Shown here piece by piece: positions 39,417 to 47,328 of a stretch of DNA of 64,000 bases. How positions within the stretch are numbered: position 1 is the stretch's first letter; every line of letters starts with the position of its first letter. The notes beneath the pieces were generated by a model. The model worked only from the letters and a program-made list of their open reading frames with translations, was not told the DNA's origin and ran no database searches. Position numbers and translations under genes: made by a program. The stretch lies in assembly GCF_947495275.1 (NCBI RefSeq), contig NZ_CANLYL010000005.1, positions 186,001-250,000 of the forward strand, in the 5' to 3' direction. The stretch comes from an uncultured Roseobacter sp. (lineage in GTDB: Bacteria > Pseudomonadota > Alphaproteobacteria > Rhodobacterales > Rhodobacteraceae).

Positions 39417-41476
39417 TCCTGCTATGCAGCGGGGAGGTTTCCGCCAAGCACTTTGACGCGCTGCTGATGTTTGCGGCTCTGCTGGAGAGCTGTGGGCATA
39501 ATGTGACCATTGATGCCCGATACATGCCCGAAGACGTGCTAAAGCCGCAAAAATATGAGGCGGTGCCTTTTCTTGTTGATCCCGAAGACATCGGCGCTGA
39601 CACGATCCTTGTGATCGGAGCGGAGGCGATCTCGCGGGAAAGCCAAGTGATTTTGCGCAGCCTCAATCTTGGCCCCGATGCCTCGATCCGGGCGATCGGT
39701 TGTTTCGCGGATTATCAGGGCGAAATCAATGCTCGCAACAAGATTGCCGACGCCACCGGCCGCGATCCGACGTTGCATAATTTGAATGGATCACGAACAC
39801 CGGCGTTATTGGAAGGGGCGTGTACGCCATTGGTCACGCGCATTGCTGCGGAACCCGAACAAAGCGCCGGGAAACTTTCAAGGGTTCTGGTCTATGTTCC
39901 CTGCGATGATTTGGAGGATCAAAACGCGCTTAACGCACTTGCCGCAACAAGCTTTAGCCCGACACTTGAACTGCATGTGCTGACCAACGCCAAGGGCAAA
40001 GATTTGATCAGACGATCCCGACATGCCGAACTTTCGGTTTTCGGATATAGTGAACTTCCGCCCGCAGACATCGTGAACTTTGTAGATGTCATCGCCTTTT
40101 TTGGGACAAATGTGCCGGGTGAACGCATGGCCGCGCTGACCATGGCCGCAATGGGTGCTGGCAAAGTCGTCATTGATTGCACAACGTCTTCAGGTTTCGC
40201 GAATACCGGGGCACCCGTTATCAAAGGGCCGGAGGACATATCTGTGTTCTCCTCATATCTTCATGAAGTGGTGACCCGGAACAGATTGGAAATTGGTCAC
40301 CGGACCCTGCAAAGCACTTGGCTGAAGCAATTTGATTTGACCGTTTTGGAACGTGATCTTGAGATCACGGCGACATCGGAAGTGTCCACGCCAAGGCCCT
40401 CCCAGATCATCTTTTTCCCGACAAACGGCAACGGCTTGGGTCATGCGCAGCGATGTGCGCTCATTGCTGAGGCGATGCCAAACGAACTGAACCGTCGTTT
40501 TGCGGCATTTCCAAGCTGTATAGACATGTTGGAAAATCGTGGCTTTGAATGTGTCCCGATGATCTCGCGCAGTGCGCATCACACCGATGAATATGCCGCT
40601 GACCTGGTGAACTCCCTGAGGCTGCGCAATCTGCTTCGAGCGGGTGATCGTCTTGTTTTCGATGGCGGCTATGTATTTGATTCTGTGTACCGAACCATCC
40701 TGTCCCGCCAATTGTCAGCGGTCTGGATACGTCGTGGGCTCTGGCGCCCCGGACAGATCAATCCGACTGCTTTAGAACGCGAACGCGCCTTTTCACAAAT
40801 CATCGTCCCGCAAGAGGCTTTTGCGGAATTGAACGCTGATTACTCGACCTGCCCACGGGTGGAGAAGGTTGGGCCAATCGTTCGTCAGACGACCATGACC
40901 AATGAGGACCGACAAAATCTGCGCGATCGGCTAAGCGTGGAATTCGATCAGACGGTTGATACCTTGGCGGTGACCATGTTGGGCGGAGGCGTGGCATCGG
41001 ATCGAACGTCACAAACACAGTTGTTATGCAGCCTGTTCGAACAGCGACCGAACTGTTTGCATTTGATCGTGGCATGGCCAAACGCAAGAATTTCGAGCGG
41101 ATTATACGGCTGGAAAAACAGTCACGTTGTCCAGACGTCTCAGACGCTCGCACTTTGTCAGGCAGCAGATCTCACCGTTTCCGCCGTTGGGTACAATTCG
41201 TTTCACGAGTTGCTCTATGCCCAGGTGCCCGCCATCCTGATCCCACAGTCAGCGCCCTATCTGGATGATCAGGAACGACGCGCGCGCGCTGCCGCTGACA
41301 GAGGATTGGCGGCATTGGTCGCGGAAACAGATTTGTTGACATTGGAACGGGAGGTTTTTGCATTTCTGGAGGGGGATAAAGCAGAAAATCTGCGCAAGGC
41401 GCTTGGCGACGAGGTGCTCCCAGCACTCGGTAACCAGGCAGCCGCAAAATTGATCGCGCAGGGAGGTGGCCAATGA
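39413..41476 (+). CDS. Double glycosyltransferase-like protein (GT-B half plus MurG/GT28-like half)
   Basis: 687 residues. Residues 1-315 form a Rossmann-type region of their own (ILLCSGEVSAKHFDALLMFAA; later DVIAFFGTNVPGERMAALTM with AAMGAGKVVIDC), like a degenerate GT-B. Residues 325-687 look like MurG/GT28: FFPTNGNGLGHAQRCALIAEA at the acceptor loop and LTVSAVGYNSFHELLYAQVP with AILIPQSAPYLDDQ at the donor site. The fusion is unusual in length and order. It is coupled by 4-bp overlaps to the glycosyltransferase before and the small protein after it. Confidence 0.75.
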   Translation: MILLCSGEVSAKHFDALLMFAALLESCGHNVTIDARYMPEDVLKPQKYEAVPFLVDPEDIGADTILVIGAEAISRESQVILRSLNLGPDASIRAIGCFADYQGEINARNKIADATGRDPTLHNLNGSRTPALLEGACTPLVTRIAAEPEQSAGKLSRVLVYVPCDDLEDQNALNALAATSFSPTLELHVLTNAKGKDLIRRSRHAELSVFGYSELPPADIVNFVDVIAFFGTNVPGERMAALTMAAMGAGKVVIDCTTSSGFANTGAPVIKGPEDISVFSSYLHEVVTRNRLEIGHRTLQSTWLKQFDLTVLERDLEITATSEVSTPRPSQIIFFPTNGNGLGHAQRCALIAEAMPNELNRRFAAFPSCIDMLENRGFECVPMISRSAHHTDEYAADLVNSLRLRNLLRAGDRLVFDGGYVFDSVYRTILSRQLSAVWIRRGLWRPGQINPTALERERAFSQIIVPQEAFAELNADYSTCPRVEKVGPIVRQTTMTNEDRQNLRDRLSVEFDQTVDTLAVTMLGGGVASDRTSQTQLLCSLFEQRPNCLHLIVAWPNARISSGLYGWKNSHVVQTSQTLALCQAADLTVSAVGYNSFHELLYAQVPAILIPQSAPYLDDQERRARAAADRGLAALVAETDLLTLEREVFAFLEGDKAENLRKALGDEVLPALGNQAAAKLIAQGGGQ

Positions 41477-41907
41477 CTCTATGCGAAGAATATCAAGCGC
41501 TTCTGACCAATCTGTCGCCGCAAGCGCCTTTGGCTTTGGATCCTTTGATTTTTGATCCCACCGATCGCGCAGAACCCGCCGCCAACGGCGATCCGGGATT
41601 TCCGGCCAGCTACAAGCTGTGGAGTTTGTTGGAGGAACGGCATTCGTGTATCGGTATTCGGCTTCGCGAACAGCTGGCAAATCCGCATGTCGTTGCGGCA
41701 CGGCTGGCGGCGATGGCCGTAGAACGTCAGATCATCCCGATCTTCTTGACCTACATCAGCACGTCTGAATTTCAGCGGTTTGGATTTCGGATCGAGCATG
41801 TCGCTGGATGCAACGATATTCAGCGCGAAGCGAGCGAAGAGCAGATCTGGCGGTTCTGGAATCTGGCAATGGTCATCGAGGCAAAGGATATCGAGAAGCT
41901 GGGATGA
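41473..41907 (+). CDS. Unknown protein coupled to the glycosyltransferases
   Basis: 144 residues, no signal peptide or membrane segment, mixed alpha/beta. Distinct stretches are SYKLWSLLEERHSCIGIRLRE, PHVVAARLAAMAVERQIIPI and EHVAGCNDIQREASEEQIW. Start overlaps the previous stop (ATGA). It may be a small cytoplasmic partner of the two-domain glycosyltransferase. I recognise no family. Confidence 0.65.
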   Translation: MTLCEEYQALLTNLSPQAPLALDPLIFDPTDRAEPAANGDPGFPASYKLWSLLEERHSCIGIRLREQLANPHVVAARLAAMAVERQIIPIFLTYISTSEFQRFGFRIEHVAGCNDIQREASEEQIWRFWNLAMVIEAKDIEKLG

Positions 41908-42017
41908 TGATTTGGGTCAGATTTCGTGACGGGTGGCATAAAGCCGCTGAATACGAACGTAAAAGTTACGAAACGATTACAGAAGGTAGGAATTGCGAGT
42001 TGTCACACCACAGTTGA
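41904..42017 (+). CDS. Possible 37-residue small protein
   Basis: A short frame beginning ATGATG inside the stop of the previous gene: MMIWVRFRDGWHKAAEYERK and a further 17 residues ending in LSHHS. The overlap is the same ATGA type seen at the two preceding junctions, which favours translation, but there is no independent ribosome-binding site and the protein is very short. It may be nothing. Confidence 0.3.
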   Translation: MMIWVRFRDGWHKAAEYERKSYETITEGRNCELSHHS

Positions 42018-42084
42018 GACATGGATCAATCCGTAAGCGAAAAACCCAATCGGCGCTGCGGCGATGAAATCCAGACAATTCGAC

Positions 42085-42112
42085 AAAAAAAAATGCGGCT
42101 CCAATGCCGCAT
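42085..42112 (-). terminator. Intrinsic terminator of the YcbK-like gene
   Basis: On the minus strand ATGCGGC/GCCGCAT (7-bp perfect stem, 6-nt loop) is followed by nine Us. It lies 31 bp after the stop of the YcbK-like gene. Confidence 0.88.
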
Positions 42113-42143
42113 CTTTGCCCGTCAATGATCGATAGATCTCTGA

Positions 42144-42713
42144 TTAACGACCCCAGGTTCGCACCACACCACAGTCCATATGGACGAAATTCGACCTCGA
42201 GTATTTACCAACACCGCCACCCCGGCAGGCTTGAGCTGCACGAGCAATTTGTCCAACCGATCTGGTAGACAGGCGCAGGTCTGCGGCTTGGCCCTTCATG
42301 TGCAGCGAATTCTTGGCAACAGAGCGACTGCGCGACCGCAGCATCGCGTTGGTTTGCGGGCTGCGATAGCCCGACAGCAACATGTAGGGTTCATTGACAT
42401 CAAGAAGGTTGTGAGCCGCCGACATAATGTCAATCGTCCGCAAATCCATGGACTTCACACCATCGGTGCGCCAATCCCTCATGAAGTGGTTGATTTCTTT
42501 TATGGATTCCTTGATGTACTTGCCTTCGACCCAGTAGATCATGTCGATGCGCTCGCCTGTTCGCCCGGAGTACATTCGTATGCGCCTGATGTCGCCACCA
42601 CCGCGCAGAAATCCTGCTGCATTTGCAAATGTTGGTGCTGCCGTAATTGTCGTTGCTGCGAATGCACCCAGTAGCGCACGCCGGGTCATACCCGTTGAGC
42701 TGTCGATCGTCAT
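42144..42713 (-). CDS. DUF882/YcbK-like M15-type peptidase, Tat-exported
   Basis: 189 residues. The N-terminus MTRRALLGAFAATTITAAP has a twin-Arg export signal ending before NAAGFLRGG. The mature domain has M15/LAS-type zinc residues: GYRSPQTNAMLRSRS, LHMKGQAADLRLSTRS (His, Asp) and NFVHMDCGVVRTWGR (His). The family is linked to peptidoglycan peptide cleavage or trimming in the periplasm. The start at 42713 is used rather than one 18 codons earlier because it sits closer to the Tat motif. It is divergent from an L,D-transpeptidase; in E. coli ycbK and ycbB are also neighbours. Confidence 0.87.
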   Translation of the reverse strand: MTIDSSTGMTRRALLGAFAATTITAAPTFANAAGFLRGGGDIRRIRMYSGRTGERIDMIYWVEGKYIKESIKEINHFMRDWRTDGVKSMDLRTIDIMSAAHNLLDVNEPYMLLSGYRSPQTNAMLRSRSRSVAKNSLHMKGQAADLRLSTRSVGQIARAAQACRGGGVGKYSRSNFVHMDCGVVRTWGR

Positions 42714-43024
42714 GTGGTCATTGCCCCGTATTCTGCCTTTACCCGTGATGTTACACGAGGGTGTCATCTCTTCCCCAGATGCAACATTGGTATGTCATAG
42801 CGCCGATTGTTAACCAAGTCCTGAAAGTCAGAACGCCTATTTTGGTCCAATTTTAGGCAAAATCCCGCCAATTCTGTGCATGCCCCGAAAAACGGACTTG
42901 CTGCGATGCATGCATGCATCACGTTCAGTTTTCCTTGACCGATTTACCAATTGTTATTGGACATCGCGCGGCTGGACCGGCAAAAAACCAAGACTTTTTG
43001 TTTATTTGCTGAGTGGGGATCCAT
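42714..43024. other. Divergent control region between YcbK-like and L,D-transpeptidase genes
   Basis: 311 bp without a gene. It must hold both promoters. The only striking element is a perfect 16-bp palindrome at 42905-42920, listed separately. No clear -35/-10 pair stood out for either direction. Confidence 0.6.
42905..42920. promoter_or_regulatory. Perfect 16-bp palindrome, possible operator
   Basis: GATGCATGCATGCATC is exactly self-complementary (TGCA three times between GA and TC). It lies 105 bp before the L,D-transpeptidase start. It could bind a dimeric regulator; which one is not known. Confidence 0.4.
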
Positions 43025-44638
43025 ATGCCGTCTTTGGTACTGCGCCATCGCACCCTTGCCATATTTCTAGCAAGCCTTCTACTTGTCGTCTCATCATTGT
43101 CGATACCAACGCCCGTCCGGGCACAGGTCACCGCTTTCAAACAGGCCGTTGCCGAGGCTGCCGCGCGGGACAAAGACATTGCCGCATTCTATCAATCCAA
43201 TGGCTATGAGGGTATTTGGACCGGCAAGGGCCGTGACCGTAATCGCCGCTCCGCGCTCATACAGGCGCTGAAATCCGCGGGCAACCACGGGCTGCCAGCT
43301 GCAAAGTACGACGTTGAAGGTCTTCAGGCGAAGATGAAGGCGGCGCGCACGCCCCGTGATCTGGGATTGCTGGAAGTGGAAATCAGCAGAGTGTTTTTGC
43401 AATACGCGCGGGACATCCAAACCGGCGTGCTGATCCCCAGCCGTATCGACAAAGCAATTGTACGCAAAGTGCCCTACAGGGATCGCACCTCATATCTCGT
43501 CAACTTCAAGAAGTCCTCACCAAAGGGTTTCTTTCGTGCGCTGGCGCCGAAAACCACGGAATATACCGCGCTGATGAAAGAAAAGCTGCGTCTTGAACGA
43601 TTGCTTGCAAAGGGAGGCTGGGGCCCTCAGGTGCCTTCCAAGACCTTGAAACCCGGCGCCTCCGGAAATGCTGTGATCGCCCTGCGTGATCGCCTGGTAC
43701 GGATGGGATATCTCAAGCGCAACGCGGGCAAGACCTACGATGCCAATATGACCAAGGCCGTACAGCAATTTCAGCGGGCTCACGGACTGGCACAGGACGG
43801 CGTCGCAGGGCCCGGCACGATGACAGAGATCAATACCTCGGTACAAACCCGCCTACAGTCCGTGATCGTTGCCATGGAGCGTGAACGCTGGCTCAATCAG
43901 GACCGCGGGCGTCGTCACGTCGAAGTCAACTTGACGGATTTCACGGCAAAGATCATCGACAACGGGAAGGTCACCTTCGAAACCCGCTCGGTCATTGGTG
44001 CGCGGAAGTCTGATCGTCAATCGCCCGAGTTTTCTGATGTCATGGAATTTATGGTCATCAATCCCAGCTGGTATGTGCCTCGATCCATCGTGACCAAAGA
44101 ATATCTGCCTGAGTTGCAGAAAGACCCGAATGCGGTGAACCATATTGAAATTACCGACAGCAAGGGGCGTCGGGTTGACCGCTCGGCTGTAGATTTCACT
44201 CAGTTCACGGAGCGGACTTTCCCCTTTGCCATGCGTCAGCCGCCAAGCCGGGGCAACGCTTTGGGACTTGTGAAATTCATGTTCCCAAATCCGCATAACA
44301 TCTATCTGCACGACACGCCTGCGAAAAACCTCTTTGGCCGCGAAACCCGCGCTTACAGCCACGGCTGTATTCGACTGGCCGATCCGTTTGACTTTGCCTA
44401 CGCGCTGCTGTCCAAGCAGACAAATGATCCCAAGGGCTTGTTTCAGGCGAAATTGGCCACAGGCACGGAACAACAGGTGAACCTCAAGCAACCTGTGCCC
44501 GTTCACATCATCTATCGCACCGCCTTTGTGGACAACAAGGGCCGCACGCAATTCCGTCGGGACATCTATGGTCGTGACGCCAGGATTTGGAAAGCCTTGG
44601 CCAAAGCGGGGGTAGCAATGCGGGCCGTTCAAGGTTAA
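43025..44638 (+). CDS. L,D-transpeptidase (YcbB/LdtD-like)
   Basis: 537 residues; cross-links peptidoglycan stems 3-3 in the periplasm. The N-terminal export or anchor segment is LAIFLASLLLVVSSLSIPTP, cut near VRAQ. A domain around residues 40-190 matches the scaffold domain of YcbB-like enzymes, then a peptidoglycan-binding repeat (AVIALRDRLVRMGYL, QFQRAHGLAQDGVAGPGTM), then the YkuD catalytic domain with HGCIRLAD, nucleophile Cys448. The start at 43025 follows GGGG; a GTG four codons earlier is less well placed. Probably its own transcript. Confidence 0.92.
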   Translation: MPSLVLRHRTLAIFLASLLLVVSSLSIPTPVRAQVTAFKQAVAEAAARDKDIAAFYQSNGYEGIWTGKGRDRNRRSALIQALKSAGNHGLPAAKYDVEGLQAKMKAARTPRDLGLLEVEISRVFLQYARDIQTGVLIPSRIDKAIVRKVPYRDRTSYLVNFKKSSPKGFFRALAPKTTEYTALMKEKLRLERLLAKGGWGPQVPSKTLKPGASGNAVIALRDRLVRMGYLKRNAGKTYDANMTKAVQQFQRAHGLAQDGVAGPGTMTEINTSVQTRLQSVIVAMERERWLNQDRGRRHVEVNLTDFTAKIIDNGKVTFETRSVIGARKSDRQSPEFSDVMEFMVINPSWYVPRSIVTKEYLPELQKDPNAVNHIEITDSKGRRVDRSAVDFTQFTERTFPFAMRQPPSRGNALGLVKFMFPNPHNIYLHDTPAKNLFGRETRAYSHGCIRLADPFDFAYALLSKQTNDPKGLFQAKLATGTEQQVNLKQPVPVHIIYRTAFVDNKGRTQFRRDIYGRDARIWKALAKAGVAMRAVQG

Positions 44639-44669
44639 ATCATGCCCCTGATGATAGAGGGCAAAAGAC

Positions 44670-45770
44670 ATGAAAACCGTCGGTCATAGCGTCAAAGACA
44701 TCGCTGCTGCAATTGGTGCTGATGCCCACGGGGACACGTCTTTGCGTGTTGAACACGCGGCGGAACCCGGATCGGCTGGTCCCAATGACATCGCAATGGC
44801 GACAAATGCGTCCTATGCGGAAACACTCGCTGATGGCGATGCCAAGGTAGCACTGCTCTGGGATGGCGCTGACTGGCAAGCCCTAGGCCTGAAGGCTGCG
44901 ATTATTCCCAGACGGCCGCGCTACGCCATGTCTGGCCTTACGAGGTTGCTGGATCGCGGGCAGGGCTACGGGGCCGGAATTCACCCAAGTGCGGTGGTCG
45001 ATCCTTCGGCAGAGCTGGGTGAAGGGGTGAGCGTTGGGCCGCTCGCAGTAATCTCGGCTGGTGCGAAGATCGGAGCTGGCAGCATTATCGGTCCACAATG
45101 TTTTATCGGCTGGGACGTCGAGATGGGCGCGGACGCTTTTCTGCGCGAACATGTGTCAATCGGCGCGCGCGTGAAAATCGGGGATCGCTTTATGGCGCAG
45201 CCTGGTGCGCGTATCGGCGGCGATGGGTTTTCCTATACTACGCCAGAGCCTTCGTCAGTAGAAACCGCCCGCGCTACCCTGGGTGATCAGCGCGACTCCA
45301 AAGGGCAGGCCTGGGCACGCATCCACAGTCTGGGGGCGGTCACGCTTGGTGATGATGTGGAAGTTGGCTCCAACTGCACCATCGATTGTGGCACCATTCG
45401 CGACACGAAGATCGGCAACCGCACCAAGATCGACAACCTCGTTCAGGTTGGCCACAACTGCGTCATTGGCGACGATTGCCTCTTGTGCGGGCATGTCGGG
45501 TTGGCAGGGTCGGTAAAGGTCGGCAATAATGTCGTTCTGGGCGGACAGGTAGGGGTCAGCGACAATATCTTTATCGGTGATGGCGTGATCGCAGGCGGCG
45601 GTAGTAAACTGCTGTCCAATGTCCCGGCGGGACGCACAGTGCTGGGGTATCCGGCGGTGAAGATGGACACTCACATTGAAACCTACAAGATTCAGAGGCG
45701 ACTGCCCCGGCTCGTCCGTGATATTGCTGCCTTGCAGAAAGCGGTTTTCAAATCGGATGCAAAGGACTAA
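44670..45770 (+). CDS. LpxD-like acyl-ACP-dependent N-acyltransferase
   Basis: 366 residues with the LpxD layout: an N-terminal uridine-binding-like domain (HSVKDIAAAIGADAHGD; RPRYAMSGLTRLLDR), a left-handed beta helix of hexapeptide repeats (from HPSAVVDPSAELGEGVSVGP), and a C-terminal helix. The catalytic His is His262 in NLVQVGHNCVIGDD. LpxD adds a 3-hydroxyacyl chain to UDP-GlcN in lipid A synthesis. Roseobacters normally carry lpxD in the bamA-fabZ-lpxA cluster, so here, beside a private acyl carrier protein and ketoacyl synthase, this may be a second, specialised copy; that is inference. Confidence 0.82.
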   Translation: MKTVGHSVKDIAAAIGADAHGDTSLRVEHAAEPGSAGPNDIAMATNASYAETLADGDAKVALLWDGADWQALGLKAAIIPRRPRYAMSGLTRLLDRGQGYGAGIHPSAVVDPSAELGEGVSVGPLAVISAGAKIGAGSIIGPQCFIGWDVEMGADAFLREHVSIGARVKIGDRFMAQPGARIGGDGFSYTTPEPSSVETARATLGDQRDSKGQAWARIHSLGAVTLGDDVEVGSNCTIDCGTIRDTKIGNRTKIDNLVQVGHNCVIGDDCLLCGHVGLAGSVKVGNNVVLGGQVGVSDNIFIGDGVIAGGGSKLLSNVPAGRTVLGYPAVKMDTHIETYKIQRRLPRLVRDIAALQKAVFKSDAKD

Positions 45771-45803
45771 ATCCTAGGCGAGCAGCGTGAAAGGAATAGG
45801 CAC

Positions 45804-46061
45804 GTGAGCACCAAGGACAAAGTCATCGCCATCATTGCGGAACAGGCTGTGCTTGATCCCGCCGAGGTCACGCCGAGCAGCACTTTGGAAGATCTTGGAA
45901 TAGACAGTCTGGGTCTGGTCGAAAGTATTTTCTCCATTGAGGAAGAATTCGACATCAGCGTGCCCTTTAACGCGAATGACCCGCAATCGTCCGATTTTGA
46001 CATATCAACCGTGGCCTCCATCATCGCGGGTATCGAGCGTCTCCAAAAAGAACAGGGTTAG
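45804..46061 (+). CDS. Acyl carrier protein (specialised copy)
   Basis: 85 residues. The phosphopantetheine site is Ser35 in LEDLGIDSLGLVES. Compared with housekeeping AcpP the third helix region is longer and less acidic (IEEEFDISVPFNANDPQSSDF), which recalls AcpXL, the carrier for very-long-chain lipid A acyl groups in rhizobia. The start is GTG at 45804 with an AAGGAA site. It sits 33 bp after the LpxD-like gene and 6 bp before the synthase. Confidence 0.88.
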   Translation: MSTKDKVIAIIAEQAVLDPAEVTPSSTLEDLGIDSLGLVESIFSIEEEFDISVPFNANDPQSSDFDISTVASIIAGIERLQKEQG

Positions 46062-46067
46062 TCGCCC

Positions 46068-47276
46068 ATGAAACGTGTGGTCATTACCGGTGCTGGCACG
46101 ATCAACGCGCTTGGTCACGATGTGAAATCAACCATGGCGGCCATGCAGGCGGGGACCTGCGGCATCGGTGCATTGGAGCTGCGTGACGTCGAACGCCTGT
46201 CGATCCAGATCGGCGGGCAGGTGCGGGGTTTTGAAGCAGAAGGGCGCTACAACCGCCAGCAGATGTCCCTTTACGACCGGTTTACGCAATTCACCCTGGC
46301 GGCCGCGAAAGAGGCCATTGATCAATCCGGTCTCAGCTTCAGCGGCGATCTTGCCGCCAAATCCGGCGTGGTTCTGGGCACCGCCGGGGGAGGGGTCAGC
46401 ACCTGGGACGACAACTATCGCTCGGTTTACGAGGATGGCAAAAACCGGGTGCATCCGTTTGTCGTACCCAAATTAATGAACAACGCCGCCGCCTCGCATG
46501 TCAGCATGGAGCACAATCTGAAAGGGCCGTCCTTCACCGTCTCAACCGCTTGCGCGTCGTCAAATCACGCCATGGCGCAGGCTTTCAGCATGGTCCGTTC
46601 TGGCATGTCACCTGCGATGATCACGGGAGGGTCGGAAAGCATGTTGTGCTTTGGCGGCGTCAAAGCCTGGGAAGGTTTGCGCGTCATGAGCCGTGATGCC
46701 TGCAGGCCCTTTTCGGCCAATCGCAACGGTATGGTGCAGGGCGAAGGCGCGGGCGTTTTTGTTTTTGAAGAATATGAACACGCCCGTGCGCGCGGCGCCG
46801 ACATGCTATGTGAAGTCTCGGGCTTTGCCATGTCATCTGACGCCAGCGATATCGTCATGCCTTCAAAAAGCGGGGCAGCCCGGGCAATGGCCGGGGCCCT
46901 TGCAGATGCCGGGATCAACCGCGACGAGGTCGGCTACATCAACGCGCATGGCACGGGCACCGCTGCCAACGATAAGACTGAATGCGCGGCCGTCGCCGAT
47001 GTTTTCGGACCGCATGCGGACAAGCTGATGATCAGTTCAACGAAATCCATGCATGGCCATCTGATCGGCGGCACCGGTGCTGTGGAACTTCTCGCCTGTA
47101 TCATGGCGCTGCGTAACGGTGTGATTGCACCCACAATCGGTTACGAAGAACCTGATCCTGAATGCGCGCTTGATGTGGTGCCAAATGAAGCCCGTAAAGC
47201 AAAGGTCAAAGTGGCCCTGTCCAATGCCTTTGCGTTTGGTGGCATGAACGCTGTGCTGGCCCTGCGCGCCATTTGA
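46068..47276 (+). CDS. Beta-ketoacyl-ACP synthase, FabF-like (specialised copy)
   Basis: A 402-residue thiolase-fold condensing enzyme. Catalytic Cys162 in VSTACASSNHAMAQA, His294 in NAHGTGTAANDKTE and His331 in STKSMHGHLIGGTGA, with the C-terminal AFAFGGMNAVLALR. It would elongate the chain on the adjacent acyl carrier protein. The set LpxD-like, ACP and synthase without a reductase or dehydratase suggests it borrows those steps from the main fatty-acid system. The substrate chain is unknown. Confidence 0.9.
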   Translation: MKRVVITGAGTINALGHDVKSTMAAMQAGTCGIGALELRDVERLSIQIGGQVRGFEAEGRYNRQQMSLYDRFTQFTLAAAKEAIDQSGLSFSGDLAAKSGVVLGTAGGGVSTWDDNYRSVYEDGKNRVHPFVVPKLMNNAAASHVSMEHNLKGPSFTVSTACASSNHAMAQAFSMVRSGMSPAMITGGSESMLCFGGVKAWEGLRVMSRDACRPFSANRNGMVQGEGAGVFVFEEYEHARARGADMLCEVSGFAMSSDASDIVMPSKSGAARAMAGALADAGINRDEVGYINAHGTGTAANDKTECAAVADVFGPHADKLMISSTKSMHGHLIGGTGAVELLACIMALRNGVIAPTIGYEEPDPECALDVVPNEARKAKVKVALSNAFAFGGMNAVLALRAI

Positions 47277-47303
47277 CAAAAAACCGCGCCCCGAAAGGCG
47301 CGG
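47277..47303 (-). terminator. Intrinsic terminator of the IalB-family gene
   Basis: CCGCGCC/GGCGCGG form a 7-bp perfect stem with a 6-nt loop; on the minus strand a run of Ts (TTTTTTG) follows. It lies 26 bp after the ialB-like stop and directly abuts the end of the convergent ketoacyl synthase gene, for which it gives only a hairpin without a T-run. Confidence 0.8.
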
Positions 47304-47328
47304 CTGCGTTCACGATCAGGGTTTTCCG

